From: Bryopsis sp. KO-2023
Taxonomy: Eukaryota > Chlorophyta > Ulvophyceae > Bryopsidales > Bryopsidaceae
NCBI GenBank assembly: GCA_030272585.1
Contig: BSYQ01000003.1
Coordinates: 1,426,001 to 1,490,000 of the forward strand
DNA length: 64,000 nucleotides
Reading direction: 5' to 3'
Shown: positions 48,243 through 59,842 of the stretch, in pieces
Layout: every line of letters starts with the position of its first letter
Position numbering within the stretch: the stretch's first letter is position 1
Program-made: the position numbers and the translations under genes
Notes under the pieces: model-generated
What the model was told of the DNA's origin: nothing
Databases searched by the model: none
What the model saw: only the letters and a program-made list of their open reading frames with translations

Positions 48243-49398
48243 TGAAGAGGAGCGGTCGAAACGAAAAAGTAGGCGCACCCCGAGGTGCGACGAGCGCTCC
48301 GTGCTGGTGCGGGGAATCCCCACCCAGGTCTGAGCGACCCGAGAACTTGGCCGCGCATCTTCGCACTCTTTTCAACGTGTCGGTCTCACGTCGCGACTGG
48401 ACTAGGAGCCTGCGCAGGAAATAAAAGAACTGCGCTGGGTTATACCGGTTTAGTCAACGCGACAGCTGTGCTTGACGTCATCGACGTCTATGACGATCTT
48501 CCGCTGCTTATCTTTCTACAACATCAACAGATGAAAGCTGGATTTGGGGGAGGGGTCGCAATAAGAATTTTGATTTTTAGAAAGCTGCTTCGCGCGTTAT
48601 ACTCTTGTGCAGCGGGTGTCGGTGGGCGTTAGAAGTTTTGAGAAACAATAGCAACCTCCCCAAGATGAACCTCAATCAAAGGATGCACCAGTGGTTGGTT
48701 GGAGTTGCATCCAACAGACTGAGCTAGGAACAAGATCCAGACTCGCCAGGACGCCTATTGAGGGATTTTCTCCCCTGTAAATATCATCCTCTGGTTCTGT
48801 ACATCACGCCCTGCCGCCTTCTCGACGCGACGCCGTTTGAAAGGATGAGATGAGCCCGATACAATACCCGCGCGCGCCTTCCCCTCTGCGCGCCCCCTCA
48901 GTTTCCGCCAATTTCAGATTTTCTGATGTTGTGTCGATACTGACGTCGACAATCACAGGCATTGTACGCGTTTTGAGGCGACGAGAAATTTTAGTCACGG
49001 AAGGAAAGTATCGGACAGCAGTAATATTGCGGAATGGGAGCTCGTTCCACGGACGACTCTCGTGGCACGCCACCTTCGGACATCCAGCGGGGAGGTCGCC
49101 GTCGTGTCAAGAAGTTTGCTTTTCCAAGCAAAGAGGTCGTCTGAGCACGTCGTACGTCGTTCCGAAAACCCCCACTCCGACACAGGGGGAAAAAGGGACT
49201 GCAGGAATTGGGCGGCGTACGTTTGGAACTTGTTTCTGCGTGCGAACCAGGTGGGTTTCCCGTCGCACGTGAACAGCCCCATGACACTGGCTTGTCCATC
49301 GAACTCCTTGGTGGGGTGACGTTCCGAGAGTGTCGGGTATCGCAGTGAGGGTATGAGCCAACTTCCGCCGTTCCTTTTCGTTTTATTGTGTAGGGCTG
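48243..49398. other. Spacer between divergent genes
   Basis: This lies between the start of starch synthase I (minus, 48242) and the ATG at 49399 (plus), and should hold both promoters. It is more GC-rich than most spacers here. Long antisense frames (minus, about 48991-49710) overlap the next gene's first exon and lack protein-like composition. No TATA box was assigned. Confidence 0.5.
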
Positions 49399-50676
49399 AT
49401 GGACAATCGATCCTCGCGTTCCAAGTCGCCGACGCTGAAGGCGCAATGGGAGGTTCCCTGCCAAGACGGTTCGTTCGGATCGACCGGGTCTCCTGGCTCG
49501 ACATCCACGGAATCGTCGTACGCAGGGTGGCCGGTTGGGCGCGAACCAAGGAAAGGCAATCTCGCCCCTGATTATATGAACACTCCAAGGTTCACGTGCA
49601 AGAGTCCTTTGGACAGCGTGGTGAACGCTGCCCATAAGGCTTTCAACGGCTGTTTCAAAAAGAAAAAGCAGCGTGCCGTGAAAGCGGCCATAACCAGCAT
49701 CCAAGGACAATGTGAGTACACCCAGATTTTTTGCTGCTTCTGTTGAGAGCGTTTTTGATTCTTTTTTTAAATTTCAACGACTGGGATTAGTAACTGGAGA
49801 AGAACTCACACGTGCTTGCGTTTTGTTCAAGTACTATGCAGCTGAATTAACAAAAATATATATACAACACAATATTACAAGAAGCTGCTGGGAGGAAAAA
49901 CTAATGGCAATATCCTTGATTGCTAATGGCAAGGGGAAAGTCAATGAGCAATCAAAACCGCCAAGAAAAAAAAGAAAGAATCATACTTTTAATTTTTTTT
50001 GGATGGCTACCACACAAATGACATGCATAACCCCAGATTCTGATAGTTTTTTTAAAATGTATTACATCGAGGTTGAAAGCCCCAGGTGGCTCATCCACTA
50101 TGCGACAAATGAGTGATGTGGGCCCTCCAATAGCTGTTTAAAATTTTAAACACGGTTAATAATGATGGATAGCTGTATGTATTGCTGTGTACAGGCGCCA
50201 GGAACGTCGAGGGTCAGTCCTCCAAGCGGGGGTACCTGCGCCGCCAAGAAACCCTGTGCAATTGCATCGAGGAGAGCCTGAATTCTCGGAAAAAGCCGCC
50301 GCCAGATAGAGAGTTAGAAAGGAGCCCCTCCTCCAAAAAAATAACCGTCGAAATCAAGGAACACATTAATGGGGCGCGGGGAGGCGGTGGCGGCGGCGGT
50401 GGTGGCGGCGGCGGCAGTGGCATTCGGCACCGCTCAAACAAAGATCCTAAATACACCCCCCTTACGTTCGCAAGGAAATCGATGCAGCCTTCATTGAGCA
50501 CCAGGCGACACGATAATGAGAATGGCAAGGGAGGAGGAGGGAAATCGGCGGCGCCCACCACAACTGGACGTTTTCGGAAAAAGAAAACGCGATCTCTTAG
50601 TGAGGATTTAGGTAGAGCTCCACGTTTCGAACACAGTTGGGTACATTCACGGTCAGGCATCGGGGCCGCTGCCTAG
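49399..50676 (+). CDS. Unknown basic protein with poly-Gly tract, 264 aa
   Basis: Exons 49399-49711 (donor GTGAGT) and 50195-50676 (acceptor TGCTGTGTACAG). The phase-1 junction agrees and the joined frame is 795 nt including stop. The first half is Ser/Pro-rich with a Lys-rich patch (FKKKKQR) near residue 88. A 12-Gly run with Ser lies near residue 160. The C-terminal part is Arg/Ser/Lys-rich with another GRFRKKK patch, which could be nuclear localisation signals or RNA-binding tails. There is no signal peptide or membrane helix. No family is recognised, and most of the protein is probably disordered. Confidence 0.7.
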
Positions 50677-53484
50677 ACCATAACATTCACATATTGCATT
50701 GGAAAAAACAAAAAAAAAGAAATAGAAAAAAAGTGAGAGAGAGAGAGAAAAGAGAAGGGGAAAAAAAGATGTCTTTTTCTGTTTCGTAGTCAGTTTCGGT
50801 CGAGTTTTCGATCAATTTTTTTTTCTTTTTTCTTTTCGTTTTGCTTTGTGATATTGTGTGTTGATGTTGTCCCAATTCCTTGTTGGCTCGAGGAGATCGA
50901 GTTGATATTTCCTTTTTATTAGTGGGTCAGTCATACATACACCACTCAACAACATTTTGAGCCAAGGCCTCTGTTTTCCGCATGGAAATTTCCTAAGACA
51001 AACAGTCGAATACATATATGGGTAAAGCTCCAAGACTTTTACAAAGGTCAAAAACAAAAAAAAATTATCAAAAAAATCGGACAAGATCCTGTGTTGTTTG
51101 TGAGCATTTATTTCACACCAGTAATAATCGGAAATTATCAAAGAAAAGGAAAGAAAAAAAAAAGTGGGAAAGAAGGAAAAACAAGAAGGAAAAAAAAAAG
51201 TGCGAAATGTGGGTTTCAGGGAATTCACTCAGTATCATACATGCTTTTTTTTCTTTTCCTTTTTTTTTTGGGGGATTTCGATCTGTTACAACTTTCTTTG
51301 GTTTGTGTAGTGTAGTGTATTTAAAAAAAAAATCACAGCCAATGATACCGCATGTACACACGTTGATTTGAGAAATTAAAATTAAAAAAAAACAAAAGAA
51401 AACAAAAAGAAAAAGAGGACGATGCAATCTCGGGTCGACGGGACTCATTAATTTTTTTTCCCCTCTTTTTGCTGATGAGTTTTTTTTTGCTTATTTTATG
51501 ATGTCGGAAAACAAAAAAAAAAAATTGAGAAAAAAAGAAACCCTTTACAAAAAAAGTGACGTGATGGTGGGGTTGTGAATGTAGGGACAGGGAATCAATG
51601 GTTTGAAAAGAAAAGAAAAAAAGAACATGGGGATATTCTATTTGATGGTCATTTTCTTTCCACTGCTATGATGTGTGTGTGTTTTTTAATTTTATTGTTT
51701 GAAAAACGGAAAGGAAATTCCTCTGTAGCAACAGGATTCGATGTGGAAATGGCAGCTGGGTGTTTTTTTGCTGAAACCATTTATTTTTTTTTTTGGTGTC
51801 ATTTTGGTGGGTTTTTTTTTTTTGGTGGTTTTCGTTTTGACTCAGGGCTTTTGGTTTTGGTTTTATGCAAGATTTCTGTGATCCTGAAGCGGAGTTGGGC
51901 AAATGCCCTTTTTGAATGTGTAGCTATGTTTCAAGTAAAAGTCTCCAGAATTTTGAAAGGTTGAAACGGAAATGTCTGGGGGAGGGGGTGGCGGGAGGAT
52001 CAAGAGGGAAAAAAAAGGGAAAAAAAAAACAGGAATGCGTGAAAAGAGTTCGATTTCCCAGTGAAACAGATGGAATGGATTATCTTAATTCGAAAAAAAA
52101 AAAAAAAAAAAGGTGCTGCAAAGGATGGACAACGAGTGGCTGTGTTTTTCCTTCCTTTTTTTTTTAAATTGGTTTCGTAACCTCGATTTTGTACGGGGTT
52201 CAGCTTGCTTTTTTTTTTTTCTCCTTATGGTTTTCTAGTTGAGAGGACCAATCAGACAAATAATATGGAAAAAGTTAAAAACCAAAACAGCACGGGGGAA
52301 ACGGGCTTGTGATACAGTTGCAAAAGGACTGGCAGGGTTTCGAGATGGGTAAAGAGCTTTTCAGACACCGTCCAGGAGGAGGTGCAAAAAAAAAAGACAT
52401 ATGTCAGACATGGGAGGACTGGTGGATTTGAAAGCAGGGAGGAAAATCGGATCGATGGTTTTTGTTGGGATTTGTTGTGGACGAGAAAAGGACTTTGAAT
52501 GGTGATCATAAGAGCACGTCTTGCTACGATGTGCTCCTTCCAAGTGGTTCTTTTTGTGGTTGCGACAAGAATACATATGGGGGTGGGGCCTCAGTCGATT
52601 GTTGCAGAATTTGATTGATGGAACTGATGTTTTTGTAATTGATGAAGAAGATTCGGTGGAGCGGATTGTGTTTCGTTTTCTGTTGTGGATATGGTGCATT
52701 GCATTAATGCACCTCTGTTTTCTTCAGTGGTATATCGTTCTAAGTACATGCTGTTGTGTACATGGGTTTTAGAATGTTGCAAAATATTTAATGTTGTTGA
52801 ATGTTGAATTCAGCGTCAGGTGGTGAAAACACTGGACGGGAAAAAGTTGTTTGTTTGCTTCCCCTGGAATCCATCTTGCGCACACGAAGAAAGCAGAACC
52901 TATCGCCATCGGTTATTCTTTTTGGAAGACGATCAGGATGCAGATTTCAGATGTGGTACATGTTGGCATAACAGAAGGACACATGACTCAATGTGCAACC
53001 AGTTCAAAAGTGCGCCAAAAACTGGCAGGCCTGCCAGCTATTCTCGATACTCTGAGCAAGACTGTGTCATGCACTCCCAGGGACTGGCAGTAGCCCCCAT
53101 ATTGGAAGCAATTCGGGGTCCGGGGTCCCAGGCCCAACATCAACGAATCTTTTGACAGATCGGCAGACAATTTTTCATTCTCAGGAACATTGTACTTTCC
53201 TCGTGTTTCAGAACTCCACACAGAGGTCCACCCATAGGGAGGAAAGAATCCGATCTGGTGGTTGTATGTCAAATAGTCAAACAGTCAATTTTCCTGACTA
53301 TTCGACTCCAACCGACTAACCTTGCACGACATACGGAGGCCTTGTTTGCGTTTTCACGTAACTTGAGGCCAAATCAGACTGTCGTCACTTTCAAGGTGCT
53401 CCTAAGAGTGGTCAATTGCTGTTACTCTACCCCTTGTCTGCACCACCACGAGCCACCTGCCAAAAAGAGAACTTTGGCGCTCGG
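50677..53484. other. Long AT-rich gene-poor stretch
   Basis: About 2.8 kb dominated by A-runs and T-runs (50.7-52.3 kb), including a T10-G5 composite tract near 51261-51275 and a run of about 18 A near 52095. No gene could be built. The only coding-like piece is a minus-strand frame at 52988-53250, listed separately. Confidence 0.55.
52988..53250 (-). CDS. Orphan coding-like fragment, possible last exon or gene remnant
   Basis: The minus-strand frame runs from a possible acceptor (ACAACCACCAG) near 53251 to a stop at 52988, about 87 residues. The composition is unusually protein-like: IGFFPPYGWTSVW, a Lys/Glu-rich stretch, then LGLGPRTPNCFQYGGYCQSL and a C-terminal FWRTFELVAH. No upstream exon can be placed, because the plus-strand coiled-coil gene begins only 240 bases away. 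It may be a remnant of a lost gene or a chance frame. No family is recognised. Confidence 0.25.
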
Positions 53485-54408
53485 ATGGCGTCCAGCAGAA
53501 GTGACATATCTCTCAGCACCCCAAGCTGCGGAGTCGCGATGTGTTTGTTGACGGTCGATTCTGGAGATCAAAGGGGTGCTTCAACGCCAGTTGCTCAGAA
53601 ATCTAAAGCCATACATCCAAATCACAAGAACAAGAGCAGCGCCTCGATCGCTTGCTGCATGGATTATTCGGACGTGCCTTCCACGAGTCACCGTCGCAAA
53701 GGTTGCGATCCAGGCGACGGGGAAACGGTCTTACCTCAATCGCTTCTGTGTGGTGCGACGGCGCAATCGAACTGCAGTTTTGACGTCGGGTTCAAGCCCA
53801 AGGAAACAGCAAAGTCACGAGGTAAGAAACGCGTGGGTTTCGATTTGGCGGCGACGAGTATTATTGAGGAGGCATCGGAGCGCAGTTCAAGAAGCCGCCA
53901 ACAGGCGGCGGCGTTGGAGGAGGAGACCAGGGCAAGAATGAACGACGAAAGACGTCGATTGGATCAGAACGCGGAGCTGGCGGCTGTGAAAGCTCGAGAA
54001 AGAAGCATTGATGTAGCTCGCTACAACAAGTCAATGATCAGGAACAGGACTGGTGCGAGAAAGACGGTTGTCAACGACCCCGTATCGGTGGATGTGGGTT
54101 GCTCCAACGCTGGTGGCCTGCTGACGCCATTTCTTCGGGAGGAAAATAGTCAGAACGCGTCGGTTGGGAAAGCTCAGAAGGCAATGAGATACCGCCAGGA
54201 TTTAGACTGCCAAACGAATCGGTCCAAGCAAACGAAGTTACGTATGGCGCAGGATGAGAAAGACAGTGATTTGGCAGTGGCGAAGGAAAACCAGATAAAA
54301 CTGATCGAATCCCTGAAGCTGGCCAAATTCGAGGGACAGTCAAAAGCACAACAATTGAAGTATGGGTTGGATCTGCAGATAATGGCAAGAAACGGGAGTG
54401 TAATCTGA
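53485..54408 (+). CDS. Intronless coiled-coil protein, 307 aa
   Basis: A single frame from the ATG at 53485, where the context GGATGGCG is good, to the stop at 54406-54408. Residues 1-110 are Ser/Cys-rich and likely disordered. From about residue 125 to the end the protein is almost continuous charged helix: an EEASERSSRSRQQAAALEEE segment, RARMNDERRRLDQ, then YRQDLDCQTNRSKQTKL and KENQIKLIESLKLAKFE. Short Tyr-x-x-Asp-Leu-x-x-Gln motifs followed by Lys/Arg-rich helices are frequent in flagellar and microtubule-inner proteins, so an axonemal or cytoskeletal role is possible. That is inference from style only. There are no introns, signal peptide or membrane helix. Confidence 0.8.
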   Translation: MASSRSDISLSTPSCGVAMCLLTVDSGDQRGASTPVAQKSKAIHPNHKNKSSASIACCMDYSDVPSTSHRRKGCDPGDGETVLPQSLLCGATAQSNCSFDVGFKPKETAKSRGKKRVGFDLAATSIIEEASERSSRSRQQAAALEEETRARMNDERRRLDQNAELAAVKARERSIDVARYNKSMIRNRTGARKTVVNDPVSVDVGCSNAGGLLTPFLREENSQNASVGKAQKAMRYRQDLDCQTNRSKQTKLRMAQDEKDSDLAVAKENQIKLIESLKLAKFEGQSKAQQLKYGLDLQIMARNGSVI

Positions 54409-54669
54409 GGTCCCCTTTTTTTCCCCACTCCTTTTTTTGGTTCTTTCCTGCAACCTATTGACCCCACTATTTTTGATCATCTTCGAAGTACACTCAAACT
54501 GTACAAAAGAACAACATAATCATAATTCTTCTACAGAGGGCTTTCCCCACAAAGCGTTTATTCCTCACACAACAGCAACTGCTCTGATGGTACAAAAGGC
54601 TGCACAGTCCCCCCCCCCCCCAGCCAGCTCCATTTCATCCCGTATCTGGCTGACCAATGATCCAGACAC

Positions 54670-56461
54670 CTAACAATTCAATTCATCCTTAAATTGCCGA
54701 TTATCAGCTGCATTTCTGGCATTCATGCTAGGCATGGGTTCATAAGCCCTCGGCTTAGAACTGTACATTTTGATGGGATCATGCACCCCTGGCCTGCTCA
54801 ACGCCTGCTTCCGAAACTCTCTCGTCACATTTCGGGAGAAATCAAGCAAATCTGGGTCCAAATCCAACCCGACCTCTGCCTTCTCCAGCTCTAGATTGCG
54901 CGGATGCACCACGAAATTCAACGGAAGCACCAGGAATTCCCATCCTGTTGCTGCCATATACCAAGTGTGGGCCGATCTGCAGCTTATGTTGCCTTTTATA
55001 CTCTCAGGATACCAAGGCAAACTGCTGGATTGCGCAATGACTATAGGGGCATAGTCCTCATGATAATCCACAAAATAAGAGTTGTCTGACATCAACCACT
55101 TCCCATGGTCAGTCCCGCATTGGGAGCGATCACGGTCCCCACCAAATCGAACTAACTCCCTTTTCTTGTAGAGCTGGATTAACTCGCTTCTGTTGTTAGG
55201 AATTGGGGAGCCCTCGATGAGGTCGAATAATGGAACCACGCCTGCAATTTTTCCGTGCGGGCTGTTCTTTCTGATTTCGCATAATGCATCTCCCCATGAT
55301 GTTTTCTGGGCATTCAACATGTCTTTCCATATGTCTGGGGTGACCACCATGTCCACATCAAGCAGAAACACAAGGTCCGTCTCCACCTAAAGTTACAATC
55401 GATCCTTTAACCGCATAAAGTGCCCCTCCCCCCCCCCACAAGAAAGGAAAAAAAAACGAAAGGATATTGAGAGCAAAACTGAAGCAGATCACCATGTTTT
55501 AACGCAAACCTGCCACACAGTTTCCAATTACCTGAGCTAATGCAACATTTTTTAGCGAGTTGACAGGGTATTGGTGCCTGTAAAGCTCTTCCCCACTTGC
55601 GGAAGGGCTGCTGATATCAACCATCCCAAACACCACCCCTAAGTCCAAATCAAAGGATTTGTCCTGCTCGATTGCAGCATGGAATTCTGCAAGTTCAGCC
55701 AGCTGGCTGTTGGCCAGAGACGAATTCTGTGTTTCAGAAATGAACACTCCTGCAGAAAGGTGGCTTCCCCAGGAAGACCCCAGTGAACGCAGTTCTCTGA
55801 GCTGATCAATTCGAAGGTGGACACTCAATGTCACACCCACATTGCCTGGCCTCACAGAGCTCCTCCTGAAAAACGACTAGCACAGGTCGAGGAAATCAGA
55901 ATGAGCCAATGTATTCACCAGTAATGTTTTGAACTGTTTTGTTCCTGTTTGATTTCAGGGCTCTCAACTCACCTGGCTAGCGAACTCGCTTTTGGGTGGG
56001 GTGCCTCTGCTGTAATGATGGTCTGCTTTGGGGTTTCTGGGACATTTCTCCTGGGCCAAATTGATTCTGATCGACTTGAATACCTTCCCGCTGGCAGGGG
56101 CCTTGACCACCAAGTGAAAAAGAATTAAAAATTGAATAGAAGGCCACAGAGCATGTTACTTGCTCTTTGACAAGAAAAAGACATGATGTTCTGTCTTTTT
56201 CAGAGGAGAAAAAACGTGCAAATTGATTTCTTGGGCGTCCGGATTGGAATGTCGCCGGCCACAAAGATTCAATTGCTGAATTCGATAGTTGATGGCCGCA
56301 CAATCCACCCCTTCCCCCCACAAAATTCGATTTCGCTTTCCCCCACTTACCGTTCTAATGATCAGAGCTAGAAGCAATGCCCCACCCACCACGACGACTC
56401 CAATCGGAAAAATCGATCGCTGCTTCCTCTTGCGGCAACGTGGTAGACCTCGCTCCACCAT
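54670..56461 (-). CDS. GT49-like (LARGE/B4GAT-type) type II membrane glycosyltransferase
   Basis: Exons: 56461-56351, 55973-56101 (read downward), 55865-55532, 55386-54670. The N-terminus is a short basic tail (RCRKRKQR) followed by one membrane anchor (FPIGVVVVGGALLLALII), typical of Golgi type II enzymes. The catalytic part carries the DxD-type metal/nucleotide-sugar motif in LLDVDM. Downstream are YHEDYAPIVIA, a WYPESIKG segment and a GWEFLVLPLNFVVHPRN strand that match the Pfam Glyco_transf_49 pattern of LARGE-type glucuronyl/xylosyltransferases. The last exon is 717 nt, in phase 0. Exons 1 and 2 join cleanly, but exon 2 (phase 0) and exon 3 (phase 2) do not, so a small extra exon near 55930-55955 or a wrong border is likely. 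It probably acts on glycans in the Golgi. Confidence 0.88.
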
Positions 56462-58129
56462 GGTGGAGAAAGTTCCAGGCGCAATATATATATTTTTTAG
56501 CTTTGTGCGGAGAGCGCCATCGTCGTTACAGCAACCTGTTACATCTGATTGATGGAACTGGTGTTCAAGTGTCGAGTTTTCATGAACTTTTACTTTTCTT
56601 TCGTCTTGACCATGTTTCTTCGATTATCGTTTTGGGTGGCGACGATTTGGGATTTGTTTTTGTTTTTGTTTTTTGTTTTTTTTTTGGGGGGTCCCTGGAA
56701 TTCAAGAAGCTTTTTGGGTGGGTCTCTTTGTATGGTGGTTACATTGGCATCATGGGGGGTGATCGCCTCTTTTTGCCTTCTTGTAATGATTGGTTCCTTT
56801 TTTTTGCACAAGGAAATCCACTAAAACATCCTTGAAAGAAAAAGCAGCCTCAGAAGCTTCCTTTGCATGAAACCGGGGGGAGATGTGCGAATGATCCCCC
56901 TGGGCTCTTGGAATGATTTTCTTCCCTCTAAGATTGCAACAGGAGCAAGAGTGGCTCCTCAAGCAATGAAACCATTGAGTGTTTGCTTGCTTGAAACCAA
57001 GGGAAATAGAAAAGAACCTCAATCTCCAAGCATACCTGTCAATCACTGAACTAGCAGCCGAGAGCAACAAAAAAATCCCCCACAAAATCCAGTCAACATC
57101 CAGCAAGGAGATTACGTTCCGCAATAAAAAAAATGACCTAAAAGAGAGCAGGACTTGTGGGACGGAAGTGGTTCGTTTGAGTAGTGTCAGCCGGCCAGAA
57201 GTCATCCCCCCACCTTTGAAAGGTGAGTTACCCAGCTTTTTTATGTCAAGAAAACCATTGGTGTGTTCTAACTGGCAATCAGCAAGGCAGGCAAGGTTTT
57301 TTGCCCACCCTTTCATCCAGATATCCAAGCCTCCCACAATCAAGCATTGAGTTGTACCAGCAAATATGGATAAGAAGGTTCACAGTTGAGCTCAGGTGGA
57401 AGAATCGCAATATGTGGAATCGAGGAAAGCGAAATCACAATTCCGTTTGATGAGTTTCGGTCACAGCAGACTCTTGGATGGGCCTGTGCTTTTTTGTGCT
57501 TTCCATCATGGCGCTGATTTCGTATGCAAAGAAAGGTGCTTGTGTTGCCTTTGCTGCATTGCATTGATTCCCCAACCAAATGGACTGCAAACGATAAATC
57601 AACCACCTCACTGTGGAATGCAAGAACCACATCTTGCTGCATGCAACGAATTCAAAGTTTCGTTGTGGACCAGGGAAAGGAGACAATTTATATGTGTCAC
57701 ATTGAGGTGTGGTCGACCCATCGTTGGGTAGAGCCTCTCTCTCAACCGTAAAAACCTGTGTGTCTAGTTTATGATGGAGGACCTAGCAACATTGCAGCCA
57801 TTCCAACACATCGATTCTGCGACAGTAACGTCATTCCCACCAGAACAAAACAGTCCGGAAACCTGCGCCGCCACTTTGTCATGATTCCGGGGCGTTCCAA
57901 TATCCGCTCTGTGTTTCTTGAACCACACAATGGGCTGAACCAAGAGTGCTTTTGCGGCTTTCCCCCCCTCCCAGATCGGCCTCTCGCTCGCCAAACCCAA
58001 CACAGCTCGTCGAATTCTTTGAACCCATTCGCGCATATGCTGTCTTTTCACCAGAGCGCGAGAACATACTAAACGTGCGAACGCTGCCACTTATCGATCG
58101 TGTTGGTTTCCCGCCTGGAAAACGAGGCC
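56462..58129. other. Spacer between divergent glycan-enzyme genes
   Basis: This should hold the promoters of the glycosyltransferase (minus) and sulfotransferase (plus). A T10-G6 composite tract lies at 56676-56691. A minus-strand frame of about 197 codons (56750-57343) is open but begins without ATG, has no motif and is probably chance. Nothing else was seen. Confidence 0.45.
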
Positions 58130-59842
58130 ATGGATCTTCAGGCGTGGGCTCTCGGAGGAGTTGTCCTGGCAGTATCGTACTTGTGGTGGTGGTGGCTGAA
58201 TTTCTCGCGATGCGAAGGCGACGCCGAAAAGCCTGTGATTCGCTTGGACGATATAGCCAACCCACAATACAGGGCGATTTGGGTCTTGGCCAACTATGTC
58301 GGCGATTTGCTGGGTTTGTGGCCCATGTATTCTGTCGATGAGTTTGTCGAAGAGGCGAAAAGAAGATCGGGGTTGAGCGATTTAGGGGATGAATCGGAGT
58401 TCCCCTTCCGTGAAGGCCTGACGGTGCTGCTGGAGTCGTGCAATGATCCCAATACCCACATGACGGCGCTCGGCCGGTTGAGGTTTCATGAGCTGGTGGT
58501 CCAGCTGTTGGTCAACCGTTTGAGGATCCAAGAAAAGATCTCCAAGCACCCTGAAATCTTGAGTGAAACAGTGGAGAAGCCCATCTTCATTGCAGGTCTT
58601 CCCAGGAGCGGCACCACGCACCTGTACTGGATTCTGGCCAACCATGACAAGCTGAGATCCTGCAAGTTTTTCGAAATGGTGGAGCCCGTGATGAAGTTTG
58701 ATTTTCTGGGATGGCTCCTGTGGGATGTGTTTGGTTATGATTATCGATTGACCAGGGGGACGTACGGGTATTGGTTTAGCCAAAACCTGAGGCCGGATTA
58801 TCAGGCGATCCACGATTCTGGGCCGGACAGGCCTGAGGAGGATATGATGTTGACAGCCATCACTTTTCAGTGCATCATTTTCTCTGTTTTCCTTTCTTCG
58901 GAAAAGTACCTGAATTGGTACAAGACGAAGGAGCCCATGATGCCGACGAAATATTTGAAAAGGGTTTTGCAGGTAACGAGTTTTTTTTTCTGATTGTCCT
59001 TCGATCTTACCTGTCCAGTTTTTTGTTGCATTTTCTTTTGCCAATTTCAAATATAAGAATATGTTGGTTTTTTCAGGAATATGCTGTATTGTATATTTCT
59101 GGAAGTCGAACTTTTTGAGGGGGGGGGGGCGACGTTTTAATGGTTTATTGCACTTTTTTTTTGTTATTGTCATCTTCGTAGACTGTTTATGATTTTGCCT
59201 GGGCAGCAACTTCCTGCATTTTAGCACCAGGGCTGAGTGACATTCAGAAAAACCCCTCCCTGAGCGTTTTTTGGCCATTTTTTCCACCAGGTGCTCCAGT
59301 GGCAAGACCGTCAACTGGGACTGCCCCAGAAGAGATGGTTGCTGAAGTCCATTGATCATATCCAACACATCGAAGCCCTCAGAGAAGTGTTTCCAGACGC
59401 CACCATCGTGCAAACCCACAGAGAGCCCGTTACAGTAGTAACCTCAGCAATCACTCTCGTTACTTACGGCTGTGGAATGAGCTGCACGCCGATCGACCTC
59501 AAGAAGATGGGTACCCTCTGGGCGTCCTTCATAGAGACCATGCTGCGTGACTTCGTGAACTCCCAGAAAAATCATAAAACAGGAAAAGTGTGCAACGTTT
59601 TGTTCAATGATTTCGTGGCTGACAACATCAAGGAAGTCGAAAGGGTGCTGGAGATTGCTGATGTGGACTTTGATGGGAAGAACAGAAAGAAAATGGAGCT
59701 GTTCAGCTGCGCGCACCAACAGTATCGAAGAGGAAAGGTCATGTACAATTTGGCCAGGTTTGGGCTGGATAAGCACGATTTGGAGAAAAAGCTGCGTTTC
59801 TATGCAACGCATTTTGGGGTGGCTGATCGTGTGTCGAACTGA
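58130..59842 (+). CDS. Membrane-anchored sulfotransferase, 464 aa
   Basis: Exons 58130-58972 and 59291-59842, phase 0 on both sides. Residues about 3-23 form a single membrane anchor rich in Trp (LWWWWL), so this is a type II or N-terminally anchored enzyme. The 5'-phosphosulfate-binding loop is GLPRSGTTHLY (residues 156-166), with the PAPS-binding Arg/Ser/Gly/Thr set intact. The 3'-phosphate motif follows in VQTHREPVTVV, just after DHIQHIEALREVFPDA. The pattern matches Sulfotransferase_3 (PF13469) enzymes, which move sulfate from PAPS to hydroxyls of glycans, lipids or small molecules. The start at 58130 is the first ATG and places the anchor at the N-terminus. It sits divergently beside the GT49-like gene. 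Confidence 0.92.

Noticed and set aside
48991-49710. 239-codon minus-strand open frame
   Set aside because: It overlaps the first exon of the plus-strand poly-Gly protein, which has a phase-consistent second exon. The antisense product has no motif and no ATG context.
50677-52300. Possible retroelement or long poly(A) insertion
   Set aside because: Many A and T runs occur on both strands, but no reverse transcriptase motif, terminal repeat or target-site duplication was seen.
56750-57343. 197-codon minus-strand open frame between the glycan enzyme genes
   Set aside because: No ATG at its start, no upstream exon, and no recognisable motif or consistent composition. Kept as non-coding.
58382-59419. 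345-codon minus-strand open frame
   Set aside because: It spans both exons and the intron of the sulfotransferase in antisense, and the sense strand carries the diagnostic PAPS motifs.
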